From: Anaeromyces robustus
Lineage: Eukaryota; Neocallimastigomycota; Neocallimastigomycetes; Neocallimastigales; Neocallimastigaceae
Reading direction: 5' to 3'
DNA length: 17,500 nt
NCBI GenBank assembly: GCA_002104895.1
Contig: MCFG01000632.1
Location: 1 to 17,500, forward strand
Below the pieces are notes generated by a model. The model saw nothing but the letters and a program-made list of their open reading frames with translations. It searched no databases and was not told where the DNA came from. A program made the translations under genes and the position numbers. Shown here piece after piece: positions 1 through 10,379 of the stretch (within the stretch, counting starts at the first letter, position 1; each line of letters starts with the position of its first letter).

Positions 1-388
1 ACAACTGATTCACGTACATTATCAATTTTTACTGGTGTTTTTCTTAACTCTTGAACTAAAACATCTAACATTTCATCATCTTCTTCTCTACCTAAATTCC
101 AAGCTTGTTGAACATTTTCTACAACAGCTTTTTGTTCAGCTAATGAGAATAATCTTAAAGATTGAACTGCATATTCCTTTAAAGATTCATCAATTTCTAC
201 ATTTTTATCAAAATCATTAAAAATAAAATCTTCCATAATAGTTGATACAATAACAGATTCTCTACCATTACGTATACCAGCTCTACCAGATTTAGGGGAA
301 GTACGTGGTGATTTTGAACTATTTCTTTTTGGTGAAACAAATGGTGACATTTTTTGTTGTTGTTGTTGAAGAGCTGGATTTGATCTCA

Positions 389-427
<39 letters not shown>

Positions 428-2213
428 TTGAAGAAGTTACATAAGGATTATTAAAAGTTTGTTTATTACGTTTATCACCTTTATTTCTTTTTGATTCTAT
501 TCTTAAATTACTTAAATCTGAAGTATAATTAACAGGATTATAACTTGGATCTCTATAACGTTGAGCTGATATTATTTCAACTTTATTATCTTTAGCATTA
601 TTATTTGAATAATTATTTACAGCTGTACCTTTAACAGGATTACTTTTAATAAATGCTAAATTATTATTACTGTTATTATTACTATTACTTTTACTACTAT
701 TTTTACTATTATTTGGTGATTTTGAATTTAAAGTATCTTTATATTGTGAAGTAATCATAGTTGAAAGTGGAGGAGCAAAAGTTAAACTTGGGATTTTAAT
801 TTGTCTTAATGAATCACTAGTTGGAGATTTTAAATCTTGATAACTATCATTATTATTATTATAATTATCATGACTATCATAACTATCAGGTTTATTATCA
901 TAATTATCACGACTATCATAACTATCAGGTTTATCATAACTATCAGGTTTATCATAACTATCGCGACTATCATAACTATCACGTTTATCATAACTATCGC
1001 GACTATCATAACTATCACGTTTATCATAACTTCTACTGAAAAATTCATCATCACTATAATCATCATATCTATTGTTATTACTACGACTATTTGTATCATC
1101 ATAATAATTATTTACTCTATCTCTATAAGAATTCTCATTTCTGGAAAAGAAAGGTGTATTCATTTGATTAGAATTTGATATATATGAGAAATAAGGTTGT
1201 GGTGGTGAATTTGAAATAGTAAAATTATTAGCCATCATTTGTTTTTCTCTTTTCATAACACCATACATAGTAAGTAAAACAAACATCCATCTTTCTAAGT
1301 CAACACTAGTTTTTGCTCTTAATAAATAAGAATAATAACCCATAGAAAAAGTTCTTTTTGGTCTCATTGGATTTTCAGATATAGAAGGTTCTGAATATGG
1401 GAAGAAACCTTCATCCATTTTACCTTTACAATCATTTTTTTCAACAGTAATAACAAAAGTATTTGGTTTATATTCTGGAGCATTACGATGTAAAAGTTTA
1501 ATAGATTCAATTTTTTCTAATGGAATAACATACTTTGGTTTACATTTTGAAGAAAGACAAGCTAATGACATACCATCAAAACAAAACATACGCCATTGCC
1601 AACGTTTATTTCTACCTAATTTATATAAAAACCCTGAAAAAATAGGTGTTGCGTATATAGATTGTGTTTTAAGATTAGTATAATCTGTTCCAGTTGAATT
1701 TTGATAATTTGTAGTGGATTCAGAAATTTCTTCTTTCATAGTTTTTTCAAGTTTAGAACTTGTAAATTGTGTTGATGTTTTAGTGTTAGCATTATTATTT
1801 GTTATAGTGGTATTATTATCTATTGTTGACTCTATATCATCATATGGTCCCATATCTCCATGAATAGAAGATATATCTTCGTTATATAATTGAGAATCAC
1901 GAACAACAAATGAAGTATTTTTATTATTGACTTCTCTTTGTTGAATTTCATTAAAGAAACGATCCTTATTTTCACTTTTATTATTAATAGTACTTAAACT
2001 ATTATTATCTTTTCCTGTCATAACTGTAAAACTCTGTGAACAATTGTTAACATATCGACCTTCTATTTTATCATCAGTATCTAAAACAATATCTTCTGCA
2101 TCAAGTGTTGGGGTATATGGATATGGTTCTAATTCACTTTCATTTAAGATTTTATTATTAATTTGTTCTTCTTCTGGTTTCTTTAATGATTGATTTCTTT
2201 TAAATAGTTTCAT
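1..2213 (-). CDS. PH-domain protein with low-complexity linkers and a hexapeptide repeat (3' end beyond left edge)
   Basis: Uninterrupted minus-strand frame of about 737 codons from ATG at 2213-2211, still open at base 1. An in-frame TAA lies 9 nt upstream of the ATG, so the start is well set unless there is a 5' intron. Residues 1-185 are acidic and Asn/Ser/Thr-rich. Residues ~190-320 look like a pleckstrin homology domain: a first strand reading FSGFLYKLG, then NKRWQWRMFCFDG, and a final helix DLERWMFVLTMYG with the near-invariant Trp at 309; an insertion lengthens the middle loops. A tandem D-S-Y-D-x-x repeat fills residues ~395-458, followed by a Ser/Asn/Lys linker with N12 (597-608) and Q5 runs. 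From about residue 640 a helical, non-repetitive block (EYAVQSLRLFSLAEQKAVVE and on) suggests a second folded domain that continues past the edge. PH domains usually bind phosphoinositides or proteins at membranes; that role is inferred here. The family beyond PH is not recognised. No introns are seen. Confidence 0.85.
390..425 (-). repeat. Poly-asparagine tract (AAT)12 in the PH-domain gene
   Basis: Twelve consecutive AAT codons (ATT on the plus strand) encode N12. A short CAA run coding Q5 follows 8 residues later, around 350-367. Such codon-pure runs are typical of disordered linkers in very AT-rich genomes. Confidence 0.9.
840..1031 (-). repeat. 18-bp coding tandem repeat (hexapeptide D-S-Y-D-x-x)
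   Basis: About ten in-frame copies of an 18-bp unit in the PH-domain gene, read as SYDKRD, SYDSRD or SYDKPD, decaying into NYDN and NYNNNN at the C-terminal side. Codon use is nearly fixed (AGT, TAT, GAT). A higher-order 36-bp pair, SYDK-R(CGT)-D then SYDS-R(CGC)-D, occurs twice in succession at the N-terminal side, which suggests recent expansion. The repeat leaves other frames open too, giving His/Tyr/Asn-rich and Ile/Val-rich shadow ORFs at 821-1178 that are not genes. Confidence 0.9.
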
Positions 2214-2969
2214 TTTATATTATATTATTTATCAAATATTATTATTATTATTATTTTGGTGTTGTTATTATTATTGTTTTTTTTTTTTTTTATATATTAT
2301 TGCTATACTGTAATATTCATAAAAATCTATTTTTTATAATTAATACATTACAATTTTGTAATTTTCTTTTTTAATAAATTCAAAGAAAAACTATTCAATA
2401 GAATATTCAGAGATATTAATTATTCATTATATAAATATTAATAAAAAATAAATTTTATTATTTTTAATAAATATTTAATAGTTTATATGAATGTAATTTT
2501 TTTTTTTTTTTTTATAAAAAAATATTTGAATTATCAATTGTTTTGTTTAGATAAATGTTTGTTTGTTTGTTTGTTATTTATAAAGAAGAATATAAATATA
2601 ATAATAATATATATTAATAAAAAAATATTAATTAGTTATATTATTTATTATAAAAAATAAATTATTATTACTATTATTATTTAATTGATAATATTATAAA
2701 TACTCTTTATAATTATTAAATACAATTTCTATTTAAAATATTATAATAAAATATTATATGTATGAATTACAAAAAAAAAAAAAAAACTAAAAAACTTATT
2801 ATACATATTATGATAAACTAATATTATAAAAAAATATTTTTAAATATTAATAATTATTATTCTAATTTTTTATATTATAATTTATATTTATAATATAATA
2901 TAGTATAATATAATATATTCATAATATATAATAATATTATAAGGTGATGTAAAAATTATATATAATATT

Positions 2970-2981
2970 TAATTATTATTA

Positions 2982-3018
<37 letters not shown>

Positions 3019-3056
3019 ATTAATTATTATTATATAATTATTTATTATTATTATTA

Positions 3057-3089
<33 letters not shown>

Positions 3090-3100
3090 ATAATTTTTTA
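2970..3100. repeat. Imperfect (TTA)n trinucleotide microsatellite
   Basis: Several (ATT/TTA)n blocks, broken by TATAATTAATTA spacers, cover this stretch. It is not part of any open frame. Confidence 0.85.
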
Positions 3101-3684
3101 TTATTATTAATTATTATTTATAATTACTATAATAAAGGTAATGAAAAAAATGACTAAAACAAATAATATATTAACGTATTGATTTTTAAAATGACAATAA
3201 TATATATAAATGTCAAATGTTATATATTTTTAATAATAATATGTAATAACGAAATAAATTACATAATTATTTGCTCAATATTTGTATTATATCTTTTATA
3301 TTTCTTTTATGTAGTTATTATTATACTTGTATTTTAGTTTTTGAAAATTAATAAAATAATATATATTTAAAAATATGATAAATGATGTTACGAATATAAT
3401 TCAATTTTAATTTATAGAAATCACATTTATTTTTTTCAAAATTTTATGTATCATTATTATTATGTTGAATATTAAAAAAAAAAAAACTAAAATCTCAAAT
3501 ATTTAAAAACATTAAAAATTTTAATTTTTTTTTTTTCTTTGAAAAAAAAAAAAAAAATGTTTTTATGCTGTTATATCAAACTTTACTATATAGTATAATA
3601 TTCTAGTAATATTTAAAAAGAACATGTTGATAATTACCAATTTATTTTATTCTTCTTTGAGTTTTAGTATTACTTCCTTATTAA

Positions 3685-3722
3685 AAAATAGTGTATTATA
3701 ATTTATATTAATACACTATTTT
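3685..3722. repeat. Perfect 14-bp inverted repeat, 10-nt loop
   Basis: Arms AAAATAGTGTATTA (3685-3698) and TAATACACTATTTT (3709-3722) are exact reverse complements and include two G/C pairs. The function is unknown. Confidence 0.85.
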
Positions 3723-3775
3723 ATAATTTATTAAAATAAAATTAATTAATTTTTTCTTTTTAGTTTCTTTTTTTT

Positions 3776-3783
<8 letters not shown>

Positions 3784-3817
<34 letters not shown>

Positions 3818-3862
3818 CTTTTTCGAAATTGTTTAGGCTTTTAAAAAAAAAAAAAAAAAAAA
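3784..3862. repeat. T31 / A20 homopolymer inverted pair
   Basis: A run of 31 T (3784-3814) and a run of 20 A (3843-3862) flank 28 nt of mixed sequence. A transcript of either strand could form a long A-U stem. Confidence 0.85.
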
Positions 3863-4244
3863 TTCTATGTATATATAAACAATAAAAAAAAATACAATAA
3901 TATATTATTTAATATAATATATATATAAAAAAAAGAAAAATCTTAATTTTTAATAATTTCATAAAAATATTAAATATTAAATTTGTTTCAAAAAAAAAAA
4001 AAAATTCATATAATATTTATTATGTCAATTATAAATAATAATCAAAAATAAAAAAAAATTATGATATTCCTTTTTAATTTTTTGCAGAAATAACAGTTTA
4101 AATATAAATAATATTTTTTTATAAATTATAATCATTTTTTTTGAAATATATATTTATCCATTATATATATATTATATATTTTTTATTACTTAATATCTTA
4201 AACATCACAAATACCACTTCTTTATACCTAAAATTTCATAATAA

Positions 4245-4464
<220 letters not shown>

Positions 4465-5105
4465 TTAAATATCTTTTAATTTCATACATTAGGATTATTA
4501 TTAAAAAATAAAGTTTTTATAGTTATATAATACATTATATTTATAATTTATATAAATTATATTCAAATTAAGGATAATTATTTATAAAATATTATACATA
4601 TTAAAATAATAAATTAGCTAATATAAACAAATATATTGAACAATATAAATACTAAATTTATTCAAATATATTTTGAATATAAAATAAAACAAAACAAAAC
4701 ATTAATATAAATAATTATTATCTTTAATAATTAATATATTAATAATAATAATATTAAAATTAAATATATTAATAAATATTGTAAATAATACTTAGAATAA
4801 ATATAAAAAAAATTTGTATAAAGATTAGTAAAATATTAAATATTTAATTTAATATTTATTTAATAGATTTTTTTTAATATAATAATTATTTATTTAATCA
4901 TGATAACAAGACCACGATTTTACCTAGAAACAGAAAATTAAATTATGCATAAAATTAAAAAAAAAAATTATGATTAAATATCATAAAATTATAAATAAAC
5001 ATCACTTATTTTCAAACTTTATTATAGATATTTTTTATTTTTTTTAAGAATTAATAAATTGTATAAAGTCGTTTGTTGAATATATTCTAGAACATCATTA
5101 TTTAT

Positions 5106-5131
5106 GGTTATTACTGTTTGCAGTTATGACC
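5106..5131. repeat. 11-bp stem hairpin with TTTG loop
   Basis: GGTTATTACTG (5106-5116) pairs with CAGTTATGACC (5121-5131) with one T-T mismatch and one G-T pair. It has more G/C pairs than anything nearby. The role is unknown. Confidence 0.75.
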
Positions 5132-5164
5132 TTATTATTTTTTATTAATTATTATTAAAATTAA

Positions 5165-5197
5165 TTCTACAACATATTAGAATAATATATTGTGGAA
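5165..5197. repeat. 15-bp stem hairpin with GAA loop
   Basis: TTCTACAACATATTA (5165-5179) pairs with TAATATATTGTGGAA (5183-5197) with one C-A mismatch and one U-G wobble. It begins 33 nt after the hairpin at 5106-5131. Confidence 0.75.
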
Positions 5198-5289
5198 TAA
5201 ATTTTCATTATAAAATATATTTCTTTTTTAAATCCCATATACCCTTTTTATTACCATTATGAATTATTAGCAATTTTTATTATAAATAT

Positions 5290-5377
5290 ATATTATATTA
5301 TATTATATTATATTATATTTTATTACATTACATTATATTATATTATATTATATTATATAATATAATATAATATAATA
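5290..5377. repeat. Pentanucleotide (TATTA)n array closing in a 42-bp perfect palindrome
   Basis: TATTA units with two TTACA-type variants run rightward and then switch to TAATA, the reverse complement. This creates an exact palindrome with no spacer at 5336-5377 (21-bp arms, centre between 5356 and 5357). Confidence 0.88.
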
Positions 5378-6528
5378 AATTATGTTTTTTTTTATATATT
5401 ATTAACGGTCAGTTTTATTATAATTAATTATAATAATCTCAATCTTGGAACATTAAACTTGAATTAATATATACGTTATTTTTAATTAAATTTTTTTTAG
5501 TATAAATTTAATTTTCACTTTTTTACTATATTGTAATATAATATATTATGAATATATTATGAAATATATTATGATTTATATTATAAAAAAATTTATTATT
5601 CTTTAATTTTATTTCTATTTTTATTTAATATATTATTTAATAAAAAAATTATAATAATTAATAATACTAATATCAATAAGATTATTGTGTAACGTAATAA
5701 TTAATATATATTAAACTTTTTTAAAATCAAGAATTTTTGGAAAATTAAAATTAAAAAAACTTATTCAAAAATAAAAAAGTATAAATATTAATAAATAAAG
5801 TTTACTTTCCAATAAATAAAATGGATACAAATAAAACAAAAATTTGGGTATATGATAAAGAAGAAATAAAGAATTAAAATATATTATAAAAAGAAGTAAT
5901 CTTTTTAAGATTTAAAAGTACTACAAGATAATATTGTTTTAAAGAAATATTAATATTAATTATCAAAATTAGTTTATTAATTAATGTTTATACTATTAAT
6001 ATAAAATATTTTATATTTTAGTAATTTACTATTTCATATATATAAATGAATTACTGATATAGAATATAATATTGAAATTATTATTTATCTTTATGTTAAA
6101 TATATTATGAAAAAATTACCTATCCATCATTTAACCTTTTTAACTTTTATTTATTTTTCGATTTTTCTTATAATAATCTATATGTGAAAAATATATAAAT
6201 AATGAAAGATAAATAGTATAAAAAAATAATTTAATCTCTTTTACTTTTTTTTTCTAAATTTTTTGTAATTTTTAATTAATAAAAATATATTATTTTAATT
6301 AATAGTATAATTTTCTCTTTTTATTAAATGGTATTAAATTCAATATAAAGTTGATGTACGAATTGTGTTTTATAAAAAAAAATTAAATGGTATATGTTTT
6401 ATTATTTTATTTTAAATTAATAAAAGAAAGAAAAATAGAAAGAAAGAAAAGAAATATGAAATAATAAATTATTTCTTTTATTATAATATTTATGATTATA
6501 AAAAGTGATAAAAAAATGTTAAATATAA

Positions 6529-6582
6529 TTTTTATTTTTTATATGTAATAAATAATATTTTATTACATATAAAAAATAAAAA
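6529..6582. repeat. Perfect 24-bp inverted repeat, 6-nt loop
   Basis: The arms at 6529-6552 and 6559-6582 are exact reverse complements around TAATAT and include one G/C pair (ATATGTAATA against TATTACATAT). At this length and perfection it would form a stable RNA hairpin or cruciform. No flanking direct repeat is clear enough to call it an inserted element. Confidence 0.88.
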
Positions 6583-6935
6583 ATTTTATTATCATTAATA
6601 ATCAACGAAACTTCTTTATTATTAAATTAGAGATTTTTTCTGTTATTTATTATTTTCATTATAAATTTATGGAATATTTTTTTTTTAATTTTTTTTAATC
6701 CATTACTTATGCATTATAAATATATGTATTATTAACATAATACTATGTTTATATCATGTGAAAATCACAAATATTTTATGTATATATATATATATTTTTA
6801 AATAACACTCACTTCTTTTTTTTTTTTTTTAGTTAATCAATATATTAACCAATAATTTTTTATAATATTATTTTTTTTTTTTTTTTTTTTTTTAATTTTT
6901 AAAAATTATATTTAATATTCATATACACGTAGAAA

Positions 6936-7144
6936 GTAAGTCAATTGAGTATATAAATAATAATAAATAATAATAAATAAGAATAAAATAATTTTAATCA
7001 TATTTTTTTATTTTATTAATATAATTAATAATAATAATTGTTAATTTACTATAATTTATATTTTTTTTTTTACCTTTTTTTATTAAAAAAATAATAATTA
7101 TCATTTATAGTACATTTCATTAAATCATTTTATATTCATTTCAG
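6936..7144 (+). other. Possible 5'-UTR intron of RPC5
   Basis: A consensus donor GTAAGT begins at 6936, and a consensus acceptor TTCATTTCAG ends at 7144, just 3 nt before the RPC5 start codon. The acceptor is the best pyrimidine-rich one in the locus. At 209 nt the intron would fit the size range of the coding introns (110-294 nt). The sequence GTATATAAATAA at 6949-6960 could alternatively be a TATA element, in which case transcription would start inside this interval. Both are inference. Confidence 0.4.
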
Positions 7145-7147
7145 CTC

Positions 7148-9628
7148 ATGAATTCAGAAGACGACCCAGTTGGTAAAATTCATTGAAATATATATTTATT
7201 TATTATAATAAAATGTCTTTATATATTATTAAATTGATAATTTTAATTATTCTTAATTTATCATTATATTGTTTCAATTATATATTTTATTATAAAAATT
7301 TAATCAAAAATTGTTTTGAAATCTAATTCTGAAATTATATTTACCACATTTTTAATAAAATTCATTAAAATTTAAATAATGAAATCAATTTTTATTATTA
7401 ATATAATAAATATATATTATATCATAATAAAAATTTATATGCAATAAATATTTTTAATAAATATAGTTCAAGATATCGATATTTTTTTATCCAATCCAAC
7501 TAATCCTCATTACTTATTACAATATCCTATAAGAACTCAACCATTTAATGAATATAATTTACCAGTTGAAGCTAGAATAAAACCAAATGCTCAACAATTA
7601 GAATTAGATTTAACAATAAATACTAGAGCTGTAACATATGATAGACAAAAAGCTGATGAATTAGCTAAAGGTTTAGTTGAAGATAGTAGTATTGGACCAG
7701 GACGTAGACTTATAAAAAAAGCTGAAACTTTAGAGAGACAAACTTTATCTTCATCTTTATTACCAAAAAATGGCAATTATATGTTTGGTGTTATAAAAAA
7801 TGGTAAATAATATAATATTATAAGTATTTTATTAGTTATAATTATTTTTTTTTTTATTTTCTTCCTTTTTTTCAATATCCATAAAATGAATTTCAATATA
7901 TATATATGTTTTTTTTTTTTTTTTTTTTTTTTTCAAATTTTTTTATTTACATATTACATTTTCATTATCAAAAATTTTTTTTTAAAAATATATATATATA
8001 TATATATATATATACATTAAATTAATAAATTATGTATCAATATATATATAAAGATGGTCTTCATATATCACCAATTTCAGCATTATTACAACTTCGTCCA
8101 AATTTTAAATATTTAGATAATATTGATAAAATCGAAAAATTAAAGATTTCAAAAGAAAATGGAGAAGAACAAGAACCAGTTTCAAGACTTGTTCAAGTAA
8201 TTATATAAAAATAAATTACTATTATTTAATTAATGAATTATTATTATTTTTTTTATAGAAAAAAAAAAAAAAGAGAGAGAGAAAAACAATAATGATATTT
8301 ATATTAAAAAATTAATTCAATGTTTTTTAATTTTTAAAATTTCTATATATTAAAATTATTAAGATGCAAGTTAAAAAAACTGAAGCTACAACATTACAGG
8401 ATGAAATTTTAATTCAACAAAGAATAGCAGAAGAAGAACCATGGACAGAATTACAAATATATATGCCTGAAGTAAGTTAATTTATTATTATATTAATATA
8501 TATATATATATATTATATTTATTTTATTATAAAAAATATATCATTGATTAATATATATATATTTAATATCTACATTATCAGTCTGAACAAGCAAAAAATA
8601 ATAATGGTATATCAACTGTTAATAAAAATAAAATCAATTTCAATACAAAACCAGAAAATTATCTTGATAGAATTCATCCATATATTTCAACTACAGAGTA
8701 ATTATTTTATTAATAAAAATAATAAAATATATATATATATATATATATATATTTAAATATCATGACAATAATAATAATAATATAATATAAATAATAAAGT
8801 AATACACTAACAAATAACTTTTATATAATCAATTCTTATAAAATATTTAAATAATAATAAAAATAAAAATAAAAATAAAATATGAAATACATAGAAATAT
8901 TGAAAAAAGTTATAGTTATCAACAAGGTTTACCATTAAATGATATTCATACTTTACCATTAGGACCTCAAATAAGATCTTTAATATCAAACGGTAGAACT
9001 AAATATTATATATATAATTATAGATTTAATTAATTATTTTAAATTAAATATTAATTATATTATATTATATCTTTATCTTTAATTTAATTTTCTTTAACAT
9101 ATTTTTTTATTAATAATTAATAATATTTTTTTTTTTGTTCTTTTATTATTAATAATTATAGCTTTTATTTTAACATATGATGATATAAAGAGACTCATAA
9201 AAATTGATTCAAACATTACAGATGATGTCCTTCATAAAGAAATTGAAAAATATGCTGTTTTAATTAAAGGAAATTGGGTATTAAAAAGGTAAATTAAAAT
9301 ATAAAAAACATGAATTTTTTATTCAATTATTATTAATAATTAACAATTAATAGATATACTAATATACTAAACTAATTTCTTTTATCTAAAAATATATATA
9401 TATATAGTGAAATTTCATACAAAGATTATTCATACCATGCACGTCAATATCTTCTTTCATTATTTAAAACACAAAATTATGTAAATAGAAAAGAATTTTT
9501 AGATTTCACTCATATTTATTCACAAATGAGTTTAGAAATGTTCTCAGAAATTGCTATTTGTGAACGTGGAAAAGATACTAAAGGATGGCATTTAAAACTT
9601 CCACATAATAAAGCATATGAAAAAAAGT

Positions 9629-9663
<35 letters not shown>

Positions 9664-9804
9664 ATTTTTACTTTATATATATTTTTTTTATAATTTTTTA
9701 TTACAATATTAATTTATTAAAAATTATTATATTTATAATAATTAATATAATAGATTCCCAAATGTTGTTATAAGACAAGATGAAGCTTTTAGCAAAGAAT
9801 TAGC

Positions 9805-9837
<33 letters not shown>

Positions 9838-10338
9838 CTATTTATAATATTAAGATTAAATTATATAATAATAAATAATAATAATGATAATAAATAAAAA
9901 ATAAAAATATAATTAATATTAATAATAATTATAATAATATAATATAGGTCTATGAAAATTTTAACAAAAGCTAATAGTCTTCCAACTAAATCTAAATCTA
10001 AAAATTCAGATTCTATGGATATTGATTCTAATGAAGACGATGAAGATGTTAAACTTGTTCAACTTTCAGATGATTTACTTACTGTAGCAAATTATAAGAT
10101 TAAGGGTCAAACTGTAGATGAACAATTAGATAATTTAATTTTCCAATTGTTCAGAAATTATGGTGTATTAAAATTAACTTATATTATGAGTTTAATTAAC
10201 ATTCGTCAACGTTCAGGTAAAGATATATAAAATATAAAATATATTTGTATTATTCATTAAAAATAATAATATAATAATAATAAATAATAATAATATATTG
10301 ACATTACATATTGTTAAATTTACTGTTATTACTTATAT

Positions 10339-10379
<41 letters not shown>

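Larger units (their letters stand above)
2214..4244. other. AT-rich intergenic DNA upstream of the PH-domain gene
   Basis: No supportable gene on either strand. The stretch holds the presumed promoter and 5' leader of the PH-domain gene: a T run at 2278-2290, then T/A-rich DNA with a GTTT tetramer tract at 2557-2575 that would be an AAAC tract in the minus-strand leader. Trinucleotide ATT/TTA tracts fill about 2970-3100. Poly(T)/poly(A) inverted pairs lie at 3525-3557 and 3784-3862, and a 14-bp stem lies at 3685-3722. No TATA box can be singled out because TATA-like words occur throughout. Confidence 0.6.
4465..7147. other. AT-rich intergenic DNA upstream of RPC5, with several inverted repeats
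   Basis: No gene can be supported. Noted items are a 14-codon ATG frame at 4900-4941 reading MITRPRFYLETEN, a slightly GC-richer island at about 5060-5200 with two hairpins, a pentamer array ending in a perfect palindrome (5290-5377), a short coding-like patch at 5821-5960, a 24-bp-arm hairpin at 6529-6582, and T runs near 6819-6831 and 6872-6892. The RPC5 promoter and 5' leader must lie toward the right end. Confidence 0.6.

Noticed and set aside
35-220. 61-codon plus-strand ORF
   Set aside because: Antisense shadow of the C-terminal part of the PH-domain gene.
821-1178. Overlapping ORFs on both strands rich in Tyr/His/Asn or Ile/Val
   Set aside because: They are other-frame translations of the 18-bp repeat inside the minus-strand PH-domain gene, whose frame is open across the whole 2.2 kb.
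4900-4941. 14-codon ATG frame MITRPRFYLETEN
   Set aside because: Too short, with no splice-linked partner or homology that I can recognise.
7591-7776. 61-codon minus-strand ORF
   Set aside because: Antisense shadow of RPC5 exon 2, which has clear homology on the plus strand.
8255-8363. Alternative acceptor TTTTTTTATAG at about 8260 for RPC5 exon 4
   Set aside because: The following A14 and GAGAGA sequence meets stops before the conserved block; the acceptor at 8363 keeps phase and matches the family.
8544-8756. 70-codon plus-strand ORF
   Set aside because: It runs from intron 4 through exon 5 in the wrong frame into a TA repeat; exon 5 is read in another frame.
8807-8989. 60-codon minus-strand ORF
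   Set aside because: Antisense of RPC5 exon 6 and the end of intron 5.
9952-10230. Stand-alone 92-aa acidic protein gene
   Set aside because: This is exon 10 of RPC5. It lacks its own upstream signals, its ATG is an internal Met, and its last residues come from reading into the intron.
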